Of a stretch of 5,401 bases of DNA, positions 1 through 5,296 are shown one piece after another. The first letter of the stretch is position 1. The number at the start of each line of letters is the position of its first letter. The notes below the pieces were generated by a model. That model did not search any database. It was not told the origin of the DNA and saw only the letters and a list, made by a program, of their open reading frames with translations. The translations under genes and the position numbers were made by a program. This DNA comes from an uncultured Desulfotignum sp. (GTDB lineage Bacteria; Desulfobacterota; Desulfobacteria; Desulfobacterales; Desulfobacteraceae), in NCBI GenBank assembly GCA_937951975.1, contig CALGAJ010000004.1, forward strand, positions 1-5,401, given 5' to 3'.

Positions 1-1166
1 TGTTCCGGTCCAATATGTGCGAGGCGGAATGCGCCTTGAAAAAAACCATGGAAGAAGGCAAGCCCTATGTGTCCACTTCCGCGTATATCATTGATTCCAA
101 CCGGAAGAAAATTCCCATTTCCGTGTCCACGTCCCTGCTCATCGACAAACACGGAAACGTTCTGGGCGGGGTGGAGATCTTCAGGGATCATTCCCTGGTG
201 GAAGAGCTGCGCAGGCAGCTGTCCGCCAGTTTTCATGTGGAAGACATTGTCAGCAACAGCCGGGCCATGAAAGAAATCTTCACGATCCTGCCCCAGATAT
301 CCCAGTCCGACGCCACCGTGCTCATTGAAGGGGAAACCGGAACGGGCAAAGAACTGATGGCCCGGGCCATTCACAACATGGGCCCCCGGAAGGACCGGCC
401 TTTTATGGCCATCAACTGCGGGGCCCTGCCCGACACATTGCTGGAATCCGAACTGTTCGGATACAAAAAAGGGGCGTTCACCCATGCGGTCAAGGACAAA
501 CCCGGCAAATTCGCCCTGGCCCGGGGCGGCACCGTGTTTCTCGATGAAATCGGGGACACCAGTCCGGCATTTCAGGTCAGCCTGCTCCGGGTGCTCCAGG
601 AACATGAATACACCCCGTTGGGCGGGGTGGAAAAAGAAGAAACCGATGTCCGGATCATTGCCGCCACCAACCAGGATCTGTCCGAACTCATGGAAACGGA
701 TCAGTTCCGGCAGGACCTGTATTACCGGGTCAATGTGGTCAAACTGTTTCTGCCCCCGCTGCGGCAGCGCATGGAAGATATCCCGCTTCTGGTGGAACGG
801 TTTATCTCCAAACTGAACCTGCGCCAGGGAAAATTCATCCAGGGCATCGACCATGCCGTGCTGGCATCGCTCATGTCCCATTCGTTTCCCGGCAATATCC
901 GGGAACTGGAAAATATTATCGAACACGCTTTTGTCCTGTGCCGGGAAGGAACCATCTCCTGTGACCATCTGCCGGGATTTCTGGCCCCCAAAAAAAAGGT
1001 ATCCTGCCAAGAACCCGCGGATGACCCGGTGAAAGCGGCCCAGATCAACCTGATCTCAGAGGCCCTTGCCAGAAACAATTACAACCGGAATGCCGCCGCC
1101 AAAGACTTAGGCATTCACAAAAGCACCCTGTTCCGGCGGATCAAAAAACTGGGGATCAAATTATAA
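1..1166 (+). CDS. PAS-containing sigma-54-dependent transcriptional activator, Fis-type HTH (5' partial)
   Basis: Bacterial enhancer-binding protein that would remodel RNA polymerase-sigma-54 by ATP hydrolysis. The frame is open at the left edge (first full codon at base 3, reading F-R-S-N before the first ATG at 15), so the N-terminus is missing and the ATG at 15 is probably internal. Counting from that ATG, residues 1-65 are the end of a PAS domain with a C2-x3-C6 pair. The AAA+ domain follows at about 78-318: Walker A GETGTGKE at 106-113, sigma-54 contact loop GAFTHA at 153-158 (a variant of GAFTGA), Walker B GGTVFLDEIG at 171-180, the arginine-finger region FRQDLYYRVN at 231-240, and FPGNIRELEN at 291-300. 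A Fis-type helix-turn-helix occupies about 345-381. No receiver domain is visible, so sensing is probably through PAS, though upstream domains cannot be excluded. A sigma-54 promoter lies about 160 nt downstream of the stop, making the next operon its likely target (inference). The family call is very secure; the signal is unknown. Confidence 0.96.
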   Translation, partial: FRSNMCEAECALKKTMEEGKPYVSTSAYIIDSNRKKIPISVSTSLLIDKHGNVLGGVEIFRDHSLVEELRRQLSASFHVEDIVSNSRAMKEIFTILPQISQSDATVLIEGETGTGKELMARAIHNMGPRKDRPFMAINCGALPDTLLESELFGYKKGAFTHAVKDKPGKFALARGGTVFLDEIGDTSPAFQVSLLRVLQEHEYTPLGGVEKEETDVRIIAATNQDLSELMETDQFRQDLYYRVNVVKLFLPPLRQRMEDIPLLVERFISKLNLRQGKFIQGIDHAVLASLMSHSFPGNIRELENIIEHAFVLCREGTISCDHLPGFLAPKKKVSCQEPADDPVKAAQINLISEALARNNYNRNAAAKDLGIHKSTLFRRIKKLGIKL

Positions 1167-1180
1167 TTGCAACCCTTTTA

Positions 1181-1203
1181 CGCAAAACAGTCCTGCTTTT
1201 GCG
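1181..1203. repeat. Inverted repeat CGCAAAA-N9-TTTTGCG, candidate activator-binding site
   Basis: The two 7-base arms (1181-1187 and 1197-1203) are perfectly complementary and separated by 9 nt. The centre, at 1192, is about 160 nt upstream of the transcription start predicted from the -24/-12 promoter, a normal distance for a sigma-54 enhancer site. It begins 15 nt after the activator's stop codon, so it could instead form a weak hairpin in that transcript. It has no T-tract after it (GACCCC follows), so it is not a convincing intrinsic terminator. The symmetry is seen; the binding role is inferred. Confidence 0.4.
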
Positions 1204-1222
1204 ACCCCTGGTTTCCGGTTTC

Positions 1223-1266
1223 ACCCTGTTTTTTGAAAAAATACCTGGTCTCCATCATGACAGGGT
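1223..1266. repeat. Spaced inverted repeat ACCCTGT-N30-ACAGGGT
   Basis: Perfect 7-base arms at 1223-1229 and 1260-1266, separated by 30 nt, upstream of the sigma-54 promoter. The spacer holds a T6-G-A6 symmetric tract (1229-1241). Paired half-sites of this kind can be operators, but 7-base arms at this spacing can arise by chance, so the role is uncertain. Confidence 0.25.
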
Positions 1267-1282
1267 TCCCGGAATCCGGAAA
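1266..1282. repeat. Compact imperfect palindrome around CCGGA-A-TCCGG
   Basis: CCGGA (1269-1273) and TCCGG (1275-1279) flank a single central A at 1274. The symmetry extends to 8-base arms with one mismatch. The centre is about 78 nt upstream of the predicted transcription start, within the usual range for an activator site. CCGGAA-like words are frequent throughout this window, so chance is a real explanation. Confidence 0.25.
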
Positions 1283-1325
1283 AATCGATGGGTTCATCAG
1301 ATTCCTTCTTCTGTTGAAAAAAACA

Positions 1326-1342
1326 CGGCACATGCTTTGCAT
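1326..1342 (+). promoter_or_regulatory. Sigma-54 (-24/-12) promoter
   Basis: The sequence CGGCACATGCTTTGCAT matches the sigma-54 consensus TGGCAC-N5-TTGCA at GGCAC and TTGCA. The invariant GG (1327-1328) and GC (1339-1340) are exactly 10 nt apart. The visible departure in the -24 box is C for T just before the GG. Transcription would start near 1352, giving a leader of roughly 44 nt before the GTG at 1396, with a strong Shine-Dalgarno in it. The site lies in non-coding DNA directly after a sigma-54 activator gene, which strengthens the call. It probably drives the NifX-like, ZIP transporter and kinase genes. Confidence 0.8.
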
Positions 1343-1384
1343 AGGTTTTTGCCAGGCTTGGAACAGCACACCAACCCGGTATGT

Positions 1385-1389
1385 GGAGG
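1385..1389 (+). promoter_or_regulatory. Shine-Dalgarno GGAGG that sets the GTG start at 1396
   Basis: GGAGG is followed by a 6-nt spacer and GTG at 1396. The alternative in-frame ATG at 1381 is immediately upstream of this site and would place the ribosome-binding sequence inside the gene. The GTG start also makes the protein begin with the usual family pattern, a short beta strand (K-L-A-V-T-V-W). Confidence 0.85.
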
Positions 1390-1395
1390 CATTTT

Positions 1396-1752
1396 GTGAA
1401 ACTGGCTGTGACCGTGTGGGGGAACCGGATCTCTCCGGTGTTTGATGCGGCCACCACCCTGCTGGTGGCGGAAATAACAGACAAAAAAATTTCCGGACAC
1501 TATTATACAAATTTTGACCCGCAATCCCCCATGGACCTGATTCATACGCTGAAAAAGCACCATGTGAACATCCTGGTGTGCGGTGCCATATCCAAAACCC
1601 CTGCCGGCCTGATTCTGGATCAACACATTCACCTTATTTCCTTTGTTACCGGCAATGTCCGGCAGTTTCTGGACGATTTTGTCCTGGGCCGGACCGTGGA
1701 AAAAAAGAACCGGATGCCGGGATTCAACCCATCCAGCATGAATGTGTATTGA
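1396..1752 (+). CDS. NifX/NifB-like dinitrogenase iron-molybdenum cofactor-binding family protein
   Basis: A 118-residue single-domain protein of the family that binds iron-molybdenum cofactor or other metal-sulfur clusters (NifX, NafY, the C-terminal part of NifB, and stand-alone archaeal and bacterial homologues). Family landmarks are the N-terminal strand leading into RISPVFDAA (residues 11-19), the central ILVCGAIS (59-66) containing the only cysteine (C62), and the terminal helix region FVTGNVRQFLDDFVLG (83-98). The tail RMPGF sits where I expect many homologues to have a short MPG-C ending; here a phenylalanine follows the glycine. Length fits the small stand-alone class. No nitrogenase gene is present in the window, so a role in nitrogen fixation is not implied; metal-cluster binding or carriage in the cytoplasm is the most that can be inferred. 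It is the first gene after the sigma-54 promoter and is followed after 95 nt by a metal transporter gene. Confidence 0.85.
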   Translation: MKLAVTVWGNRISPVFDAATTLLVAEITDKKISGHYYTNFDPQSPMDLIHTLKKHHVNILVCGAISKTPAGLILDQHIHLISFVTGNVRQFLDDFVLGRTVEKKNRMPGFNPSSMNVY

Positions 1753-1831
1753 CATTGCCTTGAAAAAATTATTACAACCGACCGGTGAAACCTGAAACGA
1801 ATGCGGCAGCCTGGTCTGTCCGCCCTTTTTC

Positions 1832-1837
1832 AAGGAG
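1832..1837 (+). promoter_or_regulatory. Shine-Dalgarno AAGGAG for the ZIP transporter start at 1848
   Basis: AAGGAG lies 10 nt before the ATG at 1848, slightly long but acceptable. The in-frame GTG at 1785 would add 21 polar, arginine-containing residues and has no comparable site in front of it. Starting at 1848 puts the first hydrophobic segment almost at the N-terminus, as is usual for ZupT-type proteins. Confidence 0.7.
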
Positions 1838-1847
1838 ATTTCCGCGC

Positions 1848-2666
1848 ATGGTCCATGATGCCGGTACGGTATTTTTCGCTTTTTCTCTTACGCTGATGGC
1901 CGGCCTGTCCACAGGCATCGGCAGTGCGCTGGCTTTTTTTACCAAAACCACGAACACCCGGTTTTTAACCGCGTCTCTAGGGTTTTCCGCCGGGGTCATG
2001 ATCTATGTCTCTTTCATGGAAATTTTTGTCAAAGCCAGAGAATCCCTTGAGGCGGCTTTGGGGCCGTTTCAAGGATACCTGATGGCCACTCTGGCCTTTT
2101 TCGGGGGGATTGTTCTGATTGCAGGCATCGATTTTCTGGTCCCGAGCTTTGAAAATCCCCATGAGGTCCGGGATGTGGGAGAAATTCCCGACCATGACCT
2201 GATGCCGGATAAAAACAATCTGCATCGGATGGGCGTTTTTTCAGCCCTGGCCATTGCCATTCACAATTTTCCGGAAGGCATTGCCACATTTGTGGGGGCG
2301 CTGGCAGACCCGGCCTTAGGCATAAGCATTGCGGTGGCCGTGGCCATCCACAATATTCCGGAAGGCATTGCCGTATCAGTCCCGATTTTTTACGCCAGCG
2401 GCAGCCGGAAAAAAGCGTTCAGCCTGTCTTTTTTATCCGGTCTGTCCGAACCGGCAGGGGCCGTGATCGGATATTTTCTGGTATTGCGTTACTTTACAGA
2501 CACCTTGTTCGGTCTGATGTTTGCCGCAGTGGCCGGAATCATGGTATTCATCTGTTTAGATGAACTGCTGCCCACCGCACAAAAATACGGAGAGCACCAC
2601 ATTGCCATGTACGGGGTTGTCTCCGGCATGATAGTGATGGCCGCCAGCCTGGTATTGTTTGTATAA
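1848..2666 (+). CDS. zupT: ZIP-family divalent metal transporter, ZupT-like
   Basis: Inner-membrane permease of the ZIP family, which brings Zn2+ and, in ZupT, also Fe2+, Mn2+ or Co2+ into the cytoplasm. From the ATG at 1848 it has 272 residues, close to E. coli ZupT (257). About eight hydrophobic segments are visible, beginning at about residue 7. The two diagnostic metal-site helices are present: HNFPEG (139-144) and HNIPEG (168-173). Further acidic candidates are E201 in SGLSEPAG and D238/E239 in LDELLP. A hydrophilic loop at about 100-128 carries several Asp, Glu and His residues and is a plausible cytoplasmic metal-handling loop. It sits 95 nt after the NifX-like gene and 15 nt before the kinase gene, so co-transcription is likely. 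The family is certain; ion preference cannot be told from the sequence, and the symbol follows ZupT resemblance. Confidence 0.93.
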   Translation: MVHDAGTVFFAFSLTLMAGLSTGIGSALAFFTKTTNTRFLTASLGFSAGVMIYVSFMEIFVKARESLEAALGPFQGYLMATLAFFGGIVLIAGIDFLVPSFENPHEVRDVGEIPDHDLMPDKNNLHRMGVFSALAIAIHNFPEGIATFVGALADPALGISIAVAVAIHNIPEGIAVSVPIFYASGSRKKAFSLSFLSGLSEPAGAVIGYFLVLRYFTDTLFGLMFAAVAGIMVFICLDELLPTAQKYGEHHIAMYGVVSGMIVMAASLVLFV

Positions 2667-2681
2667 ATTTTCAGGAGAGCT

Positions 2682-4631
2682 ATGACCGACCCAAACACCC
2701 CGGAACTGCTGCTGCAGAAAATCAAAGCCCTGGAAGAACGGCTGGCGGAACAGGAATCACTCTGGGAAAAAGACCGGATTGCCGCCGAGTACCACCGCCG
2801 GTTTCTTCAGTTCATCCCCTACCCGGTGCTGATCCGCAATGCCCGGGGGGTGATCACCTACCTGAACCCGGCGTTCACCCAGACATTCGGCTGGACCCCG
2901 GAAGAACTCAAAGGGACCCTGGGCCGGCAATATATCCCGGCCCATCTGCAATCGGAACTCGTCAAAAAAATCCAGGCCCTGCCCCCCAGCAGAAATATCT
3001 TGAAACTGAGCACCCGCCGGCTCACCAAAACCGGACAGGTCCTGGATGTGGTGGTCCGGATCGGAATCGACCGGGACGAAGACCTCAAGCCGGCCGGGAT
3101 GATCATGGTGTTCCGGGATGTGACCATGGAAAAACGCATCGACCGGAACCAGGCGGCCATCAACCGCATCAGCCAGGCGTTGCCCCAGTACCCGGAGCTT
3201 CCCCGGCTCGTGGAATATATCAGCAATGAGATCAAGGAACTGCTGGGAACCCTGGGCGCCAATGTCATGCTTTTAGATGAAAAAGCCGAAGAATTCTATG
3301 TCCTGGGCATGGCCCATGATGACCCCACCACAAGGGAACGGGTCCGAAAAACCCGGTTTCCCGTGGATGAGCTGCTGTCGGGTCAGGTGGTCAAAAGCGG
3401 CAAACCATTGATCATGAACTATCTTCCTGAAGAAAGCCAGGATACCTTTGAAAACCGGGACAAAAAAATCGGATACCGGGTCAAGAACGTCATGGTGGTT
3501 CCGCTGCATTCCAACACCCGGATTATCGGGGTTATTTCAGCGGACAACAAAAAAGAAGGCACCTTTGACCAGACCGATCTCAAAACCCTGAGCACCATTG
3601 CCGCCACCGTGGCCCTGTCCATTGAAAACGCCCGGGTGTCGGAAGAACTGAAAAAAGCCAATGAAGAACTCAAAAGCCTGAACGCGGCCAAAGACAAAAT
3701 GATCAGTCATCTGTCCCATGAGCTCAGAACCCCGGTGGCCGTGCTGCTCAGTTCCATAAAAGTGTTGTCCCGAAAACTGGCGGACCTGCCCCAAGGCACC
3801 TGGCACCCGCTGCTGGAGCGGATGCAGCGGAATCTGAAACGGCTCATCGATATTGAAGACCAGGTGTATGACATTCTGGAGAAAAAATCCTTTCACCATA
3901 CCCCGGTGTTCGGTCTGATATTTGATGAATGTGCCGATATGATCGAGGCCCTCATTGCTGAAGAGACCGGAGAAAGCGGGGTGGGTCAAAAAGTCAGGCA
4001 GACCCTGGAAAAAATTTATTCCACCCCGGATCAAACCGCGGTCTTGGTTCAGCTCCATCAGTTTGTGGACGACCGGGTTCAGGCACTTCGCCCCTTGTTC
4101 AGCCACCGGCAGGTGAACCTGACCACCCGGCTTGAACCGGTTCCCGATATCCGGATTCCGGTGGAACCCTTACAGAAAGTGGTGGACGGCCTGATCCGCA
4201 ATGCCGTGGAAAACACACCCGACGGATGCGGCATCCAGGTGCAGGTGCATGAAAAAGGGCGGCATGTGGAACTGGTGGTTCATGACCAGGGCATCGGATT
4301 GACCCCGGAAGCCCAGAAACGCATTTTTGAAGGATTTTTCACCACCCAGGAAACCTTGCAGTATTCCTCCAAAACACCCTTTGATTTCAATGCCGGGGGC
4401 AAAGGCGCAGACCTGCTCCGCATGAAAATCTTTTCAGAGCGCTACAATTTCAAGATCTCCATGACCTCGAAACGGTGCAGCCGTCTTCCTGATGCCGCAG
4501 ACCGATGTCCGGGCAGCCGGACGGCTTGTGAAAAAAAACCCGGGCCGGCCTGTGACGGCAGCACCCGGGTTTCCGTATTGTTCTCACTGCCCGGCGGCAG
4601 TGAATCACCCCATGGGGTGACATCCGCTTAA
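2682..4631 (+). CDS. Soluble PAS-GAF sensor histidine kinase with a cysteine-rich C-terminus
   Basis: Two-component sensor kinase of 649 residues without membrane segments, so cytoplasmic. Order of domains: coiled coil (about 7-40), PAS (about 41-150, with YLNPAFTQTFGWTPEEL and a VFRDVT end), GAF (about 160-318), a second coiled coil (318-340), dimerisation/phosphoacceptor domain with SHELRTP (phosphoacceptor H346), and an ATPase domain with the N box LIRNAVENTPDG (N507, N511), G1 DQGIGL (535-540), F box around IFEGFF (548-553) and G2 GGKGADL (572-578). Two oddities: H346 to N507 spans 161 residues, clearly longer than usual, with extra helical sequence at about 402-465; and the ATPase end carries C599, C609, C616 and C624 before the last strand RVSVLFSLP. 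The start follows AGGAG at 2673-2677 with a short spacer. No receiver or response regulator gene is visible, so the partner is unknown; the activator at the left edge shows no receiver. The PAS and GAF ligands are also unknown. Confidence 0.93.
   Translation: MTDPNTPELLLQKIKALEERLAEQESLWEKDRIAAEYHRRFLQFIPYPVLIRNARGVITYLNPAFTQTFGWTPEELKGTLGRQYIPAHLQSELVKKIQALPPSRNILKLSTRRLTKTGQVLDVVVRIGIDRDEDLKPAGMIMVFRDVTMEKRIDRNQAAINRISQALPQYPELPRLVEYISNEIKELLGTLGANVMLLDEKAEEFYVLGMAHDDPTTRERVRKTRFPVDELLSGQVVKSGKPLIMNYLPEESQDTFENRDKKIGYRVKNVMVVPLHSNTRIIGVISADNKKEGTFDQTDLKTLSTIAATVALSIENARVSEELKKANEELKSLNAAKDKMISHLSHELRTPVAVLLSSIKVLSRKLADLPQGTWHPLLERMQRNLKRLIDIEDQVYDILEKKSFHHTPVFGLIFDECADMIEALIAEETGESGVGQKVRQTLEKIYSTPDQTAVLVQLHQFVDDRVQALRPLFSHRQVNLTTRLEPVPDIRIPVEPLQKVVDGLIRNAVENTPDGCGIQVQVHEKGRHVELVVHDQGIGLTPEAQKRIFEGFFTTQETLQYSSKTPFDFNAGGKGADLLRMKIFSERYNFKISMTSKRCSRLPDAADRCPGSRTACEKKPGPACDGSTRVSVLFSLPGGSESPHGVTSA
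4531..4572 (-). terminator. Intrinsic terminator of the FmdE-family gene, inside the kinase coding sequence
   Basis: Read on the minus strand, AAACCCGGG (4572-4564) and CCCGGGTTT (4544-4536) form a 9-bp GC-rich stem with a 19-nt loop. The 3' arm runs directly into a tract of eight T residues (4538-4531). This is a textbook rho-independent terminator placed about 60 nt beyond the FmdE-family stop codon. It lies wholly within codons for the kinase's C-terminal cysteine segment. On the plus strand the same stem has no useful T-tract, so it should act in one direction only. Confidence 0.75.
4584..4620. repeat. Two tandem perfect palindromes at the convergent gene end
   Basis: First element: TCACTGCC (4584-4591) and GGCAGTGA (4596-4603) around the tetraloop CGGC, an 8-bp perfect stem. 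One base later comes TCACCCCATGGGGTGA (4605-4620), a 16-bp perfect palindrome. Both lie in the last 16 sense codons of the kinase, 14-51 nt past the opposing gene's stop codon. Neither is followed by a T-tract on either strand. They could protect 3' ends, contribute to bidirectional termination, or bind a dimeric protein. Confidence 0.65.
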
Positions 4632-4634
4632 ATG

Positions 4635-5189
4635 TCAGATTTTCTGCTCATACTGAGAAAAACAGGGGATGCATAACTCTTTGCCGGCAAACCGCCGGAT
4701 CCGGGATTCCATCACTTTTTCACCGCATTCCCGGCAGATGAGACTCTCCAGAATACGGGCCGGACGTACCGGGGGGGCATCCACAGGTGACACGGAAAAC
4801 AGATCCGCCAGATCCGCCTCCATGATGGCCCGGGTCCGGGCCTGTTTTTCATCCTCGTCTTTGGCGGGCTCAAACGCCTGGATCGCATCATCCTGAAACA
4901 ACGCCCGGAATCCTTTTGCATTGTCCCGGTCAAAAAAAGTGAACCCGGCTTTGCCGTAATCCTTATGAATCAGATTGCCCTTGCCGAACGTACACCCGGT
5001 CAGATACTGGATGCCGTCCACCCCGCACATATCGGTTTCGGTCACGCACACCATGTTGGCGCCCGGCGTAAAGTCCAGACGGCTCAACGCCAGTTCCGCC
5101 GCCCTTATCCCGATGGCCAGGCCGGGGCAGGAATGCCCGTGAAATGCAATGGTCTCTTCTATCTTTTTTTTGTCGATCTTGCAGGCCAT
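4635..5189 (-). CDS. FmdE-family protein with C-terminal zinc ribbon
   Basis: A 184-residue cytoplasmic protein related to FmdE, named from the tungsten formylmethanofuran dehydrogenase operon of methanogens. The family is common in anaerobic bacteria without methanogenesis and its biochemical role is not established. Residues 17-23 are the signature HGHSCPG, followed by C55 in MCGVDGIQ and TGCTFGKGN (64-72); these Cys, His and Asp residues are the likely metal site. After a linker at about 110-148, the C-terminus has a zinc ribbon with C152-x2-C155 and C173-x2-C176. The start is supported by AAGGAGGG at 5201-5194, a few bases before the ATG. It converges on the kinase gene with 3 nt between the stop codons and diverges from the gene at 5297. 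No formylmethanofuran dehydrogenase subunits are in the window. A role in molybdenum or tungsten enzyme handling is often suspected but is inference here. Confidence 0.92.
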   Translation of the reverse strand: MACKIDKKKIEETIAFHGHSCPGLAIGIRAAELALSRLDFTPGANMVCVTETDMCGVDGIQYLTGCTFGKGNLIHKDYGKAGFTFFDRDNAKGFRALFQDDAIQAFEPAKDEDEKQARTRAIMEADLADLFSVSPVDAPPVRPARILESLICRECGEKVMESRIRRFAGKELCIPCFSQYEQKI

Positions 5190-5296
5190 ACAGCCCTCCT
5201 TATTATTTATCCTTTGTTTTTTATGGAACAGTATCCATCAATTATGATAGAATTCATATTTTTTTCCGGCAGGAATGTCAACCCAAAGGAACAGAT
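5190..5296. promoter_or_regulatory. Divergent AT-rich intergenic region (promoters expected, not resolved)
   Basis: 107 nt between the divergent FmdE-family gene and the gene at 5297, so both promoters should lie here. The region is much more AT-rich than the flanking genes. TATGAT at 5243-5248 is a possible -10 box for the plus-strand gene, and the overlapping CATAAT (5246-5241) could serve the minus strand. Neither has a convincing -35 box at 16-18 nt, and no sigma-54 motif is present. The only firm elements are the two Shine-Dalgarno sites, AAGGAGGG (minus, 5201-5194) and AAAGGA (plus, 5285-5290). Confidence 0.4.

Noticed and set aside
1181..1203. Intrinsic terminator for the activator gene
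   Set aside because: The stem is only 7 bp with mostly A-T pairs, and no T-tract follows. I kept it only as a possible protein-binding palindrome.
1291..1310. IHF site between the repeats and the sigma-54 promoter
   Set aside because: The best match to WATCAANNNNTTR around 1293-1306 has several mismatches in the core, so it is not supportable.
1167..1445. 92-codon plus-strand frame between the activator and the NifX-like gene
   Set aside because: It begins with TTG directly after the activator stop, has no ribosome-binding site, runs through the sigma-54 promoter and overlaps the start of the real gene in another frame.
1297..1833. 178-codon minus-strand open frame spanning the intergenic region and the NifX-like gene
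   Set aside because: It covers the promoter region and is antisense to a recognisable gene; the translation shows no family features.
1785..1847. Upstream GTG start for the ZIP transporter
   Set aside because: No Shine-Dalgarno before it; the added 21 residues are polar and atypical for the family, whereas AAGGAG precedes the ATG at 1848.
3800..3820. Second sigma-54-like TGGCAC inside the kinase gene
   Set aside because: No GC at the required 10-nt spacing after the GG; it is ordinary coding sequence.
3537..4106. 189-codon minus-strand open frame inside the kinase gene
   Set aside because: Antisense shadow of the GAF and phosphoacceptor region; composition is low in credible structure and no homology is recognisable.
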